64,000 nucleotides of DNA, taken from contig NZ_LMKP01000041.1 in assembly GCF_001421715.1 (NCBI RefSeq), forward strand, positions 184,688 to 248,687. The letters run 5' to 3'. This DNA comes from Sphingomonas sp. Leaf22. Its GTDB lineage: Bacteria; Pseudomonadota; Alphaproteobacteria; Sphingomonadales; Sphingomonadaceae. A program made the translations under genes and the position numbers. Below the pieces are notes generated by a model. That model was not told where the DNA came from. It ran no database searches and saw nothing but the letters and a program-made list of their open reading frames with translations. Below, one piece after another: positions 43,372 to 53,878 of the stretch (its first letter is position 1; every line of letters begins with the position of its first letter).

Positions 43372-44444
43372 AGTGCTGCCTCCAGCCAGGCATCGGCATC
43401 GGCCGCGAAGGCTTCGCGCACGACATCCTCGCCGATCCGATCGAGCGAGTCCGCAACGAACGCCTTGGTCAGCAGTGCCTTGGCCCGGGCCTCGCTGACG
43501 CCGCGGCTGCGCAGGTAGAACAGCGCCTTCGCATCGAGTTCGCCGACCGTCGCGCCGTGCGCGCACTTCACGTCGTCGGCGAAGATTTCGAGTTCGGGCT
43601 TGAGGTTGACCGTGGCGGTCCGCTGCAACAACAAGCCCCGCAGCGACTGTTCGCCATCGGTCTTCTGCGCACCGCGGGCGACCTCGACACGGGCGGCGAG
43701 GCTCGCCTGGCTGCGATCGGCGGCGACCGCGCGCCATGTCTGGCGGCTCGATCCGTTGAGCGCGGCGTGGCGGACGGCGACGGCGCATTCCTGCCGCTGC
43801 GCTTCGCGGGTCAGCAGCGCGCCGCCGTAATCGACGAACGCGGCGTCACCATCGAGCGTAAGCTGCGCGTCGATGCGACTGCCCATGCCACCGGCGCCGA
43901 GGAACTGGGTGACGAGGCTCGCCGCCTCCCCCACCACCGCTTCGTCGCGGATCGACACGAAGCCATCCGACTGGAGCAGGCGGACGCTGCGCATCAGTCG
44001 AGCGCCGCGTTCGAGGTCGATCTGGGTCAGACGATTGGTCCAGCCGGTGCCGACATAGGTTTCGACGACCGATGCGACCGCATCCTCATCCAGCGTCAGC
44101 CGCGCGGGAAGATGGTTCTCCGCGCCGGTCGCGATGTGGACGATCTGCACCGGCTCCGCGATCTCGGCCGCCGACAGGTCGATCGACCAGCCCGCCGCAC
44201 CCGATGCCTGCACGCCCAACGGGTGCGCGGTATCGAGAGTCAACGGCGACACCGCGACATGCCCCGGCATACTATGTTCGGGCGCATAAGCGCCGTCGAA
44301 GAACACGATCCGCGGGCCGGCAAGATCGAGCCAATAGCCATCGGCACTCGCCGCCACGCCGCGCACCGATGCCGCAGCGGCGGTCAGCGCGGCAAGGTCG
44401 GTCCAGCGGAACGCCTCTTGCGAGTTCGTGGGGAGCGTGGCCAT
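43368..44444 (-). CDS. sufD: Fe-S assembly scaffold subunit SufD
   Basis: This 358-aa SufD forms the SufBC2D scaffold. The beta-helix core is followed by the conserved C-terminal region (DDVKCAHGATVGELDAKALFYLRSRGVSEARAKALL). Here the KCxHG motif contains the functional Cys/His. The N-terminal portion is divergent, as usual. The ATG at 44444 overlaps the sufC stop (TAATG). The stop overlaps the sufS start. Confidence 0.93.
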   Translation of the reverse strand: MATLPTNSQEAFRWTDLAALTAAAASVRGVAASADGYWLDLAGPRIVFFDGAYAPEHSMPGHVAVSPLTLDTAHPLGVQASGAAGWSIDLSAAEIAEPVQIVHIATGAENHLPARLTLDEDAVASVVETYVGTGWTNRLTQIDLERGARLMRSVRLLQSDGFVSIRDEAVVGEAASLVTQFLGAGGMGSRIDAQLTLDGDAAFVDYGGALLTREAQRQECAVAVRHAALNGSSRQTWRAVAADRSQASLAARVEVARGAQKTDGEQSLRGLLLQRTATVNLKPELEIFADDVKCAHGATVGELDAKALFYLRSRGVSEARAKALLTKAFVADSLDRIGEDVVREAFAADADAWLEAAL

Positions 44445-45187
44445 TACGCCGCCACCGCTCCATAGCCTTCGCGTTCCAGCTCGTGCGCCAGTTCCTTGCC
44501 GCCCGACCGCACGATGCGCCCGTCGGCAAGGACGTGGACGAAGTCGGGCTGCACATAGTCGAGCAGGCGCTGATAATGGGTAATGAGGATCACGCCCTTG
44601 TCGGGACGGCGCATGATGCGGTTGATGCCATCGCCGACGATGCGCAGCGCATCGATGTCGAGGCCGCTGTCGGTCTCGTCGAGGATCGCCAGCTTCGGGT
44701 CGAGGATGCCCATCTGCACCATCTCGTTGCGTTTCTTCTCGCCGCCCGAAAAGCCGACATTCACCGGCCGCTTCATCATGTCCATGTCCATGCCGAGGCC
44801 ATCGGCCTGCGCACGGGCGAGCTTCAGGAATTCGGCACCCGACAGCGGCTTTTCGTCACGGGCGCGGCGCTGGCTGTTCAGGCTTTCGCGCAGGAACTGG
44901 ACGTTTGACACGCCGGGGATCTCAACCGGATACTGGAAGCCGAGAAACAGGCCGGCGGCGGCGCGGGCATCGGGATCCATGTCGAGCAGGTCCGCGCCTG
45001 CGAAGGTCACGCTGCCTTCGGTCACGTCGTACCCCGGACGCCCGCCCAGCACATAGCCAAGCGTCGACTTGCCGGCACCGTTCGGACCCATGATCGCATG
45101 GATCTCGCCCGCGTTCACGCTCAGCGACAGGCCCTTCAGGATTTCCTTGCCGTCGATTTCGGCGTGGAGGTTTTCGATCTTTAGCAT
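44444..45187 (-). CDS. sufC: Fe-S assembly ATPase SufC
   Basis: This 247-aa ABC-type ATPase drives structural change of SufBC2D. Walker A GPNGAGKST is at residues 34-42, signature SGGEKKRNEM, and Walker B LAILDETDSGLDIDALR. It has no transmembrane part and acts in the cytoplasm. Upstream lies a small secreted-protein gene (44 bp gap), an unusual insertion between sufB and sufC. Confidence 0.96.
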   Translation of the reverse strand: MLKIENLHAEIDGKEILKGLSLSVNAGEIHAIMGPNGAGKSTLGYVLGGRPGYDVTEGSVTFAGADLLDMDPDARAAAGLFLGFQYPVEIPGVSNVQFLRESLNSQRRARDEKPLSGAEFLKLARAQADGLGMDMDMMKRPVNVGFSGGEKKRNEMVQMGILDPKLAILDETDSGLDIDALRIVGDGINRIMRRPDKGVILITHYQRLLDYVQPDFVHVLADGRIVRSGGKELAHELEREGYGAVAA

Positions 45188-45231
45188 GTTCCGTCCTGTT
45201 CGTGCGGGGCTGACCCGCGTATCTCAAAAGC

Positions 45232-45524
45232 TTAGGGCATCGTTCCCGCGACCGGTTCGGTGCCGAACTCGGCCTCGGCGGCATCCGGGTTGGTCAGCAC
45301 CGCTTTCATCGACGCATCGATCTTGTCGAGCATGGCCTCATGCGCCTTCGCCACCTTCGCCCGCACCGGGGCGCAGGCCTTTGCCGCATCGTCGAAGATC
45401 GCGACGCGCGCGCCGGCTTCGGTCGGCGGCTTGGCCATGCGGGGATCGGTATTGATCCGCTCCGACAGGCAGTCGGCATAGGGCGCGGTCGGTGCGACCG
45501 CCTGTAGCGTCAGTGCGAGCAGGA

Positions 45525-45528
<4 letters not shown>
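45232..45528 (-). CDS. Small secreted protein embedded in the suf operon
   Basis: This is a 98-aa protein with an N-terminal signal peptide ([18 protein letters not shown]), then a Cys-containing helical domain ([41 protein letters not shown]). The GTG at 45528 overlaps the sufB stop (GTGA). Two Cys in the mature part could form a disulfide. I do not recognise the family. Expression must follow the suf genes, so an iron- or oxidative-stress-related envelope role is possible but unproven. Confidence 0.7.
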
Positions 45529-46987
<1,459 letters not shown>

Positions 46988-46988
<1 letters not shown>

Positions 46989-47416
46989 CACACTACCTCT
47001 TGGGGCATTGCCCCGGTGTTCGCGAGTTGGGCGAGCGTCACGCCCGCCAGAGCACCCCGGACCACGGCGTTGACCGTGCCGGCATGGGGTCGGATCATGC
47101 AGTTCGTCTCCACCGCACAGTCGTGGCGCGCTGCATCGACGCAGGTGGTCAGCGCGATCGGTCCTTCGATCGCCTCGATGATCTGCGCCAGATCGATCGT
47201 GGCCGGCGTCCGCGCGAGGCGGAAGCCGCCACCGGTGCCGCGTCCCGTCTCGATCAGCCCGGCGGCCGACAGGCGGCTGACCAGTTTCTGCACGGTCGGC
47301 AGCGGCAGGCCGGTTTCCTCCGCCAGCATCGTCGCCGTCACCCGCGCATCCCCACCCCGCCGCGCGGTGGCGGCGAGCAGGACGACGGCATAGTCGGCAA
47401 GGCTGGAAAGGCGCAT
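46988..47416 (-). CDS. sufR: Rrf2-family regulator of the SUF operon
   Basis: This 142-aa DNA-binding protein has a winged helix ([53 protein letters not shown]) followed by three cysteines at 92, 100 and 106, the likely Fe-S cluster ligands. It should sense cluster status and repress sufBCDS when clusters are plentiful. The ATG at 47416 begins [10 protein letters not shown], as in the family. It is autoregulated if the palindrome at 47426-47448 is its operator. Confidence 0.93.
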
Positions 47417-47425
47417 GTGTTCCTT

Positions 47426-47448
47426 AATCGGATCATTCCGGTCGGATT
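47426..47448. promoter_or_regulatory. Candidate operator of the Rrf2 regulator
   Basis: A 23-bp imperfect palindrome (arms AATCGGATC / GGTCGGATT, 7 of 9 pairs) lies 10 bp upstream of the sufR start codon, where a repressor of the operon would bind. Confidence 0.4.
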
Positions 47449-47524
47449 GGCATGTGGTCTTGGCGGGGCGATAGGTCAACCGGCTATGTTTCGATTAGTG
47501 TGATCGATTGCGGCAGGAAAAAGG

Positions 47525-47790
47525 GATTCGGTTTCACGCGAAGGCACGAAGGCCCGAAGAGAAAAAGGAAGAATGGTTCGCGCAGAGGCGCAGAGGCGCG
47601 GAGCGGTTACGCTGGCGGAAGTGCCTTGCCGCATCAGCGGCTTTGACGCCCGTGGCAGCCACAGGGGGTTGAGGTCTCGCTGACGCGAGACAGAGGTACG
47701 AACGCAACCACTCCGCGCCTCTGCGCCTCTGCGCCTCTGCGCGAAACACTTTCTTCTTCGCGCCTTCACGCCTTCGCGTGAAACCGAATC
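47525..47790. repeat. Dispersed inverted repeat, copy C (longest)
   Basis: 266 bp with outer arms beginning GATTCGGTTTCACGCGAAGGC that match in inverse at the right end. Inside are GCGCAGAGGCGC tracts, the core CAGCGGCTTTGACGC, and GAGGTCTC. It fills the interval between sufR and pyrD, and the rest of that interval shows no gene. Confidence 0.85.
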
Positions 47791-47826
47791 TTCCTTCCGC
47801 CGCTCCCGAACGGTAGAGCGCCCGAC

Positions 47827-48813
47827 ATGGCATGGTATCACCCGCTCCTCTTCGCCCTTGACGCCGAACGCGCGCATTCGTTGACGATCGCCATGCTGGA
47901 GGCGTGGGGCAAAGCCGGGACGCCGATGGCGGCAACCACCGACGACCGCCATGCGGTGACGGTCGCCGGCATCCGCTTTCCCAATCCGGTCGGGCTGGCG
48001 GCGGGCGTCGACAAAGATGCGCGGGCGGTCGCCGGTTTTCTCGGCCTCGGCTTCGGCTTTGTCGAGGTCGGAACGCTGACTCCCAAGCCGCAGCCGGGCA
48101 ATCCCAAGCCCCGCATCTTCCGCTTGCCCGAGGACCGCGGCGTGGTGAACCGCCTCGGCTTCAACAATGGCGGGATCGACGCGGCGCTGGCGCGGGTCGC
48201 GGCGCTCGCCCCCCGTCCCGGCATCATCGGTATCAATGTCGGTGCGAACAAGGATTCGACCGACCGCATCGCCGATTACGGCACGGCGGTCGCAAAGGCC
48301 GCACCGCTGGCCGATTATGTCACCATCAACATTTCCAGCCCGAACACGCCGGGTCTGCGCGACCTGCAATCACAGCCCGAACTGGGCCAGTTGATCGCCG
48401 CCAGCGACGCGGCCCGTCATGTCGGGAGCAAGCGGGTTCCGCTGTTCCTGAAGGTCGCGCCCGACCTGTCGCGCGAGGGCATGGAGGTTGCGGTCCGCGC
48501 GGCGATCGACGGCGGGGTCGACGGGCTGATCGTATCGAATACCACCATTTCGCGTCCCGATACGCTGCGATCGGCGAACGCGAAGGAGACCGGCGGATTG
48601 TCGGGCGCGCCGCTCGCGTCGCTGGCGCTTGCCAAGCTGATCGAGGCGCGCGAGATCGCGGGCGGCGCGATCCCGCTGATTTCGGCGGGCGGCGTCGGGT
48701 CGGCGGACGAAGCGCGGCGGCGTTTGGATGCCGGGGCCAGCCTCGTCCAGTTGTACAGCGCGCTCGTCTATGAAGGCCCCGGCCTCGCCCGGCGGATCGT
48801 CGACGGATTGTGA
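47827..48813 (+). CDS. pyrD: Dihydroorotate dehydrogenase (quinone), class 2
   Basis: This 328-aa FMN enzyme oxidises dihydroorotate in pyrimidine synthesis and passes electrons to ubiquinone at the inner membrane. An N-terminal hydrophobic helix (YHPLLFALDAERAHSLTIAML), typical of class 2, precedes the barrel: NPVGLAAGVDKDA, FVEVGTLTPKPQPGNPKPR, FNNGGID, NISSPNTPGLRDLQ with the catalytic Ser region, VSNTTISRP, SAGGVGSADEA. ATG at 47827. The HPP gene overlaps its stop (GTGA). Confidence 0.96.
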   Translation: MAWYHPLLFALDAERAHSLTIAMLEAWGKAGTPMAATTDDRHAVTVAGIRFPNPVGLAAGVDKDARAVAGFLGLGFGFVEVGTLTPKPQPGNPKPRIFRLPEDRGVVNRLGFNNGGIDAALARVAALAPRPGIIGINVGANKDSTDRIADYGTAVAKAAPLADYVTINISSPNTPGLRDLQSQPELGQLIAASDAARHVGSKRVPLFLKVAPDLSREGMEVAVRAAIDGGVDGLIVSNTTISRPDTLRSANAKETGGLSGAPLASLALAKLIEAREIAGGAIPLISAGGVGSADEARRRLDAGASLVQLYSALVYEGPGLARRIVDGL

Positions 48814-49490
48814 GCCGGCTGTTCCGGCCGCTGCTCGCCAATGCCGGGTTCGGGCGGCGGGTCATCGCCTGTATCGGTGCGGCGATCGGCATCGCGCTGA
48901 CCATGGTCGTCTGCGCGCAGGTGCCGTGGATCGAGGGCGACCTGCCGATCATCGTCGCGCCGCTCGGGGCGTCGGCGGTGCTGGTATTCGCGGTGCCGGC
49001 CAGTCCGCTGGCGCAGCCATGGCCGGTAGTCGGCGGCAACATCCTGTCGACGCTGGTCGGCGTGGCGGCGTTTCAGGCGATACCGAACCTGACCGTCGCC
49101 GCCGGGGTCGCGGTCGGCTGCGCGATCCTCGTCATGTCGCTGTGCCGCTGCCTGCATCCGCCGGGCGGGGCGGCGGCGTTGACGGCGGTGATCGGCAGTG
49201 CGGGCATCCATGATGCCGGCTATGCCTTTGCCTTCGCGCCGGTCGGGATTAATTCGATCGCGCTGGTGTCGATCGGCATGTTCTATCACCGGATGACGGC
49301 GCTTTCCTACCCGCACGAGCCTGCTGCTCCGGTCGCTATCGCGGCGGCGGCCGAGCCGGGCGGGATTCGGCCGGAGGATATCGACGCTGCGCTGGCCGAG
49401 ACACCGGATGCGTTCGATATCGCGCCGGAGGATCTGACGCTGCTGCTCGAGCGGGCGGAGCATTTCGCGCGGGTTCGCTGGAAGAAGTAG
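48810..49490 (+). CDS. HPP family membrane protein
   Basis: This 226-aa protein has four membrane helices and the family motif CLHPPGGAAALTAVIGS. A plant and cyanobacterial HPP protein transports nitrite, but bacterial functions are mostly untested. The C-terminal 60 residues (EPGGIRPEDIDAALAETPDAFDIAPEDLTLLLERAEHFARV) are soluble and acidic. The GTG start overlaps the pyrD stop. The stop region is part of repeat copy D. Confidence 0.85.
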   Translation: MSRLFRPLLANAGFGRRVIACIGAAIGIALTMVVCAQVPWIEGDLPIIVAPLGASAVLVFAVPASPLAQPWPVVGGNILSTLVGVAAFQAIPNLTVAAGVAVGCAILVMSLCRCLHPPGGAAALTAVIGSAGIHDAGYAFAFAPVGINSIALVSIGMFYHRMTALSYPHEPAAPVAIAAAAEPGGIRPEDIDAALAETPDAFDIAPEDLTLLLERAEHFARVRWKK

Positions 49491-49677
49491 GGGTTCGCGC
49501 GGAGGCGCGGAGACGCGGAGGGGGTCGCGTCACAGGCGACCCTCATCCGCGTCAGCGGCCTTATACATCGTGGCAACGCGAGATAAGGTCTGCCGATCGC
49601 GACCGGCTTGCCCGCTGCGCAACCCCTCCGCGCCTCCGCGCCTCCGCGCCTCCGCGCGAACCCCTCCTGCTTCTTCT
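49481..49677. repeat. Dispersed inverted repeat, copy D
   Basis: 197 bp starting within the last codons of the HPP gene. Arms gaagaagtaggggttcgcgc and the inverse (gcgcgaacccctcctgcttc) flank GGCGCGGAG/CTCCGCGCC tracts and the core GTCAGCGGCCTTA and GATAAGGTCTGCC. It lies between convergent HPP and ggt genes. Confidence 0.8.
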
Positions 49678-49705
49678 TTGCGCCCTTGCGTGAACCTACC
49701 TTCTT

Positions 49706-51439
49706 TTACTCGACGATCACCTTGCCCTCACGCCGCGGATCGAAGCCGCCATCGATCTTCCCGTCCCGCACGATGACTCCATGCAGCCCCGAATCCTCCC
49801 CTTGCCCCGGCTGCAACCGGATGCCCTTCGCCGCCAGCGCGCTGAGGATCTGCGGTGAGAATTTGGTCACCTCCCCCTGAAAACCGTCGCCGCGCGCGAC
49901 GAGGTTGGGCAGCGACAGCGCGTCCTGCATCGGCAGCTTCCATTCGACCGCGCCGATCAGCGACTTGCCGACATAGGCGAGAATCGCATTGCCGCCCGCC
50001 GACCCCAGCGCGCCCGCGAATTTGCCCTGACGGTCGATCATCACCAGCGGCGTCATCGACGAACGCGGCCGCTTGCCCGGCGCGACCGCATTCGCCGCGG
50101 CGCGGCCCTGCGCGTCGACGGGGGAGAAGGCGAAGTCGGTCATCTGGTTGTTGAGGAAGAAGCCGTCGACCATCCGCCCGCTGCCGAAGATGCTTTCGAC
50201 CGTCGTCGTCATCGACACGACATTGCCCGCCGCATCGCCGACGATGAAGTGCGACGTTCCCGCCGGTTCGCGCGTCGTGTCCGCCGCCGCCGTGACCACG
50301 CCCGCCGGCACGCCCGCGACCGGGGCCGGTCCGGCAGTCGCCCCGATCAGCTTCGCGCGCGCCGACAGATAGGCCGGGGCCAGCAGCCCGGCGACCGGCA
50401 CGTTCACGAATTTCGGATCGCCGACATACAGGTCGCGATCGGCATACATCAGCCGGCTCGCCTCGGCGAACAGGAACCAGCTTTGCGGATCGTTCGGCCC
50501 GCGCTGATCGATATCGGTGCGGCCGAGAATGCCGAGCAGCTCGATCAGCCCGATCCCGCTGCTGGGCGGCGGCGGGGTGCAGACGATATAGACGCGCCAG
50601 TTCGCGCATAGCGGGTCGCGCTTCACCGCGCGGTAGGCGGCGAGGTCGGCGAGCGTCATCGTGCCCGGCAGCGTACCCGTGGTCGTGCGCGCGACGATGC
50701 GTTTCGCGGTCTCGCCGGTGTAGAGCGCGTCCGGCCCCTGCTTCGCCAGCCGCTTCAGGAAATCGGCATAGGCGTCGTTGGTGATCCGGTCACCGGTGGT
50801 GGCGAGCGCCCCGCCCTTCCCCTTGAAATAACGCCGGACATCCTCCGCCTGCAACTCCGGGAAACGGCCGGTCAGGAACCGGCCGAGGCGCGGCGAGATG
50901 ACGAAGCCCTTGCGCGCGGTCCGTTCGGCGTCGTCGAACAGGTCGGCCCAAGCGAGCGTCCCGTGATCGGCATGCGCCTGTCCCAGCATCCGCACCGCGC
51001 CGGGCACACCGGTCGCGCGGCCGCCGAGCACCGCTTCGGCGAAGGGCAGCGGCTTGCCGTCCGCCCCCAACAGCATCGTCGGCGATGCCCCGGCGGGTGC
51101 GGTTTCGCGCCCGTCATAGATCTCGACCTTGCCGGTCGTGACGTTGAAATAGGTCATGAACGCGCCGCCGCCGATACCGGAGCTTTGCGGTTCGACCAGC
51201 GACAGCATCGCCTGCACCGCGATCGCTGCATCCACCGCGCTGCCGCCCCGGCGCAGCACCGCCATGCCCGCCTCGCTGGCCAGCGGATTGGCCGTCACGA
51301 CGAATTTCTGCTGCACGCCCGCCACCGGCGCGGCGGCGGTGGCCGGGGTCGCCACCTGCGCCTTGCCGAACGGCAACAGGTTGCATCCCCCCAGCGACAC
51401 GGTGGCGAGCAGGGCGGCAGCGATCGTCGATTTCCTCAT
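49706..51439 (-). CDS. ggt: Gamma-glutamyltranspeptidase (lipoprotein)
   Basis: This 577-aa Ntn-hydrolase cleaves gamma-glutamyl bonds of glutathione and analogues. Lipobox SLGGC (Cys19) suggests membrane anchoring in the periplasm. The catalytic Thr opens the small subunit in GTSHFIVGD. Other family motifs are GGSAVDAAIAVQAMLSLVEPQSSGIGGGAF and PRSSMTPLVMIDRQGKF. The precursor should self-cleave before that Thr. Full length. Divergent from the acyl-CoA ligase gene. Confidence 0.94.
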   Translation of the reverse strand: MRKSTIAAALLATVSLGGCNLLPFGKAQVATPATAAAPVAGVQQKFVVTANPLASEAGMAVLRRGGSAVDAAIAVQAMLSLVEPQSSGIGGGAFMTYFNVTTGKVEIYDGRETAPAGASPTMLLGADGKPLPFAEAVLGGRATGVPGAVRMLGQAHADHGTLAWADLFDDAERTARKGFVISPRLGRFLTGRFPELQAEDVRRYFKGKGGALATTGDRITNDAYADFLKRLAKQGPDALYTGETAKRIVARTTTGTLPGTMTLADLAAYRAVKRDPLCANWRVYIVCTPPPPSSGIGLIELLGILGRTDIDQRGPNDPQSWFLFAEASRLMYADRDLYVGDPKFVNVPVAGLLAPAYLSARAKLIGATAGPAPVAGVPAGVVTAAADTTREPAGTSHFIVGDAAGNVVSMTTTVESIFGSGRMVDGFFLNNQMTDFAFSPVDAQGRAAANAVAPGKRPRSSMTPLVMIDRQGKFAGALGSAGGNAILAYVGKSLIGAVEWKLPMQDALSLPNLVARGDGFQGEVTKFSPQILSALAAKGIRLQPGQGEDSGLHGVIVRDGKIDGGFDPRREGKVIVE

Positions 51440-51540
51440 GGTCGCCGTGTCTACCCAAGACGATCCGCCGCGTCACCCGCGTTCGGACATTGCCGCGGCC
51501 GCGGCACCTGCCTACCTTGCCCGCAGGAGAAGGACGACGA

Positions 51541-53331
51541 ATGGCCCGGCAGCTCGAACGATTCCCCAATCTGGTCGCGATGTTCTTCGCGCGGGCGCGC
51601 GAGCGTGGCGACGCGCCGTTCCTGTGGACCAAGACCGGCGGCCAGTGGATGTCGACCAGCTGGACCGAGGCTGCGCGCCAGGTCGCGGCATTGGCGACTG
51701 CGCTGAAGGCGATCGGGCTGAAGCGCGGCGACCGGGTGATGCTGGTCAGCGAAAACCGCCCCGAATGGTGCATTTCCGACCTCGCCATCATGGCGGCGGG
51801 GTGCGTGACGGTGCCGACCTATGTCACCAACACCGTCCGCGACCATGGTCATATCATCGAGAATTCGGGCGCGTGCGCGATCATCGTGTCGACCGACAAG
51901 CTGGCGCGCGTCATCTTGCCCGCTGCGCTGCGCGCGACCAATTCGTCGGAAAAGATCATCACGATCGAACCGATTCGCACCGCGCAGCAGGGCAGTCTGG
52001 AATTCCACGACTGGCACGACCTGATCGCCCGCCACCCCGCCGATCCGGCAAAGGTCGCGGCAGACGCGGACTTCGGCCGCGACGATCTGGCCTGCATCAT
52101 CTACACCTCGGGCACCGGAGGCAGCCCACGCGGAGTGATGCAGCATCACGGCGCGATCCTGCATAACGTCAATGGCTGCGCCACCGTCATCGCCGAGGAT
52201 TTCGGATGGAGCGACGAAATATTCCTGTCGTTCCTGCCGCTCAGCCATGCCTATGAGCATTCCGCGGGACAGTTTTTCCCGATCGGGCTGGGCGGGCAGA
52301 TCTATTACAGCGAGGGCCTCGACAAGCTGGCCAGCAATATCGAGGAGGTGCGCCCGACGATCATGGTCGTGGTACCGCGCCTGTTCGAAGTATTGCGCAC
52401 GCGGATCAGCAAGGGCGTGCAGAAACAGGGGCGACTGTCGTCGTGGCTGCTCGACCGCGCGATCGACATCGGCAACCGGCAGAACGGCCTGCGGCTGACC
52501 GACTATCCGGCGAGGCTGCTGGTCGATCGGTTGCTCAAGCCCAAGATCGCGCAGCGGTTCGGCGGACGGCTGAAGGCGATGGTGTCGGGCGGCGCGCCGC
52601 TCAATCCCGATGTCGGCAATTTCTTCGAGGCGATGGGGCTGTGCCTGCTTCAGGGCTATGGCCAGACCGAAGCCGCACCCGTCATTTCGTGCAACCGCCC
52701 GGCGGCGGGGATCGAGATGGACACGGTCGGTCCACCGCTGGCCGAAACCGAGGTTCGCATCGCCGGGGACGGCGAAATCCTGGTGCGTGGCGAGCTGGTC
52801 ATGCACGGCTATTGGCGCAACGAGGCCGAGACCGCTCGCGTGCTCAAGGATGGCTGGCTGCATACCGGGGACATCGGCGAGATCGACGCCAAAGGCCGCA
52901 TCCGCATCACCGATCGCAAGAAGGATATCATCGTCAACGACAAGGGCGACAATGTCGCGCCGCAAAAGGTCGAGGGGATGCTGACCCTGCAGGACGAGAT
53001 CGCGCAGGCGATGATCGCGGGCGACCGACGACCCTATATGGTCGCGGTGATCGTGCCCGATGCCGAATGGACCCAGCAATTCTGTGCGAAGGGCGGTGCG
53101 CGCTGCGACTTTGCCCGGTTGCGCGCGGACAGCGAGTATCGCGCGGCGCTGGGTGCGGCGGTGGAGCGGGTGAACAAGGACCTGTCGGTCACCGAACGCA
53201 TCCGCCGCTTCATCATCGCCGACGAACCCTTTGCGATCGAGAACCAGCAGTTGACGCCGAGCCTTAAGATTCGGCGGCATGTGTTGAAGGACGTGTATGG
53301 CGAGCGACTGGATGCGCTGTACCGGGGATGA
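51541..53331 (+). CDS. Long-chain fatty-acid-CoA ligase (AMP-binding)
   Basis: This 596-aa FadD15/AMP-dependent synthetase has the P-loop motif YTSGTGGSPRGVM (a variant with Gly instead of the second Thr), FLPLSHAYEHSAG, the A-motif GYGQTEAAPVIS, and TGDIGEIDAKGRIRITDRKKDII including the C-terminal Lys region. It activates fatty acids to acyl-CoA at the membrane. GGAGAAGGA lies upstream of the ATG at 51541. The tyrosine phosphatase gene overlaps the end (ATGA). Confidence 0.93.
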   Translation: MARQLERFPNLVAMFFARARERGDAPFLWTKTGGQWMSTSWTEAARQVAALATALKAIGLKRGDRVMLVSENRPEWCISDLAIMAAGCVTVPTYVTNTVRDHGHIIENSGACAIIVSTDKLARVILPAALRATNSSEKIITIEPIRTAQQGSLEFHDWHDLIARHPADPAKVAADADFGRDDLACIIYTSGTGGSPRGVMQHHGAILHNVNGCATVIAEDFGWSDEIFLSFLPLSHAYEHSAGQFFPIGLGGQIYYSEGLDKLASNIEEVRPTIMVVVPRLFEVLRTRISKGVQKQGRLSSWLLDRAIDIGNRQNGLRLTDYPARLLVDRLLKPKIAQRFGGRLKAMVSGGAPLNPDVGNFFEAMGLCLLQGYGQTEAAPVISCNRPAAGIEMDTVGPPLAETEVRIAGDGEILVRGELVMHGYWRNEAETARVLKDGWLHTGDIGEIDAKGRIRITDRKKDIIVNDKGDNVAPQKVEGMLTLQDEIAQAMIAGDRRPYMVAVIVPDAEWTQQFCAKGGARCDFARLRADSEYRAALGAAVERVNKDLSVTERIRRFIIADEPFAIENQQLTPSLKIRRHVLKDVYGERLDALYRG

Positions 53332-53648
53332 GGAACTGGCTTTTCGTGTGCAGCCGCAACCGGCTGCGCAGCCCGACCGCCGAATCGATGTTTAGCGAGT
53401 TGCCCGGCACCGAGACGGCGTCGGCCGGCACCAGTCCCGATGCCGACAATCCGCTGACCGGCGAACTGATCGAATGGGCCGACACGATCTTCGTGATGGA
53501 ACGCGTGCATCGAACGCGGGTCCAGCGACGGTTTCGCCGGTATCTGGGCGGCAAACGGGTCATATGCCTTGATATTCCGGACGAATATGCCTGCATGGAC
53601 CCGGCGCTGATGGCGTTGCTGACCAAACGCATGGCGCGGTTCGTGTGA
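53328..53648 (+). CDS. Small low-molecular-weight protein tyrosine phosphatase-like protein
   Basis: This 106-aa protein is shorter than classical LMW-PTPs (about 150 aa). The P-loop CSRNRLR (residues 8-14; C-x5-R) is followed by SPTAE, as in the family, and a general-acid-like DxP region appears as ICLDIPDEY. It may dephosphorylate a protein or small molecule. It is translationally coupled to the acyl-CoA ligase. The compact 'CxxNRxRSPTAE' type is widespread but poorly characterised. Confidence 0.8.
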   Translation: MRNWLFVCSRNRLRSPTAESMFSELPGTETASAGTSPDADNPLTGELIEWADTIFVMERVHRTRVQRRFRRYLGGKRVICLDIPDEYACMDPALMALLTKRMARFV

Positions 53649-53658
53649 CGCCGGGCAG

Positions 53659-53680
53659 CCAAAGGTCACAAAGGTCACAC
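53659..53680 (-). repeat. Dispersed GTGTgAC-tandem motif, copy 4
   Basis: Minus-strand reading gtgtgacctttgtgaccttt, nearly identical to copy 1 at 7365-7387. 11 bp after the phosphatase stop. Confidence 0.65.
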
Positions 53681-53878
53681 TCGTACGCAATTGTTTCGGT
53701 ATGCGGCTTGGTGCGCCGCCCGCTCCCGGAACGGGCCGGCGATCGCGCACCAGTGCGCGCGATGGATCGACGTTGCGAAAGAGCGTTTGTCGACGATGCC
53801 ATCGACCTGACGCTGTAGGAAAGCTTTAACCATCTTCTGACATCCCCGACGCTGCCGGCGATGCGAGGGAGCCAGACC

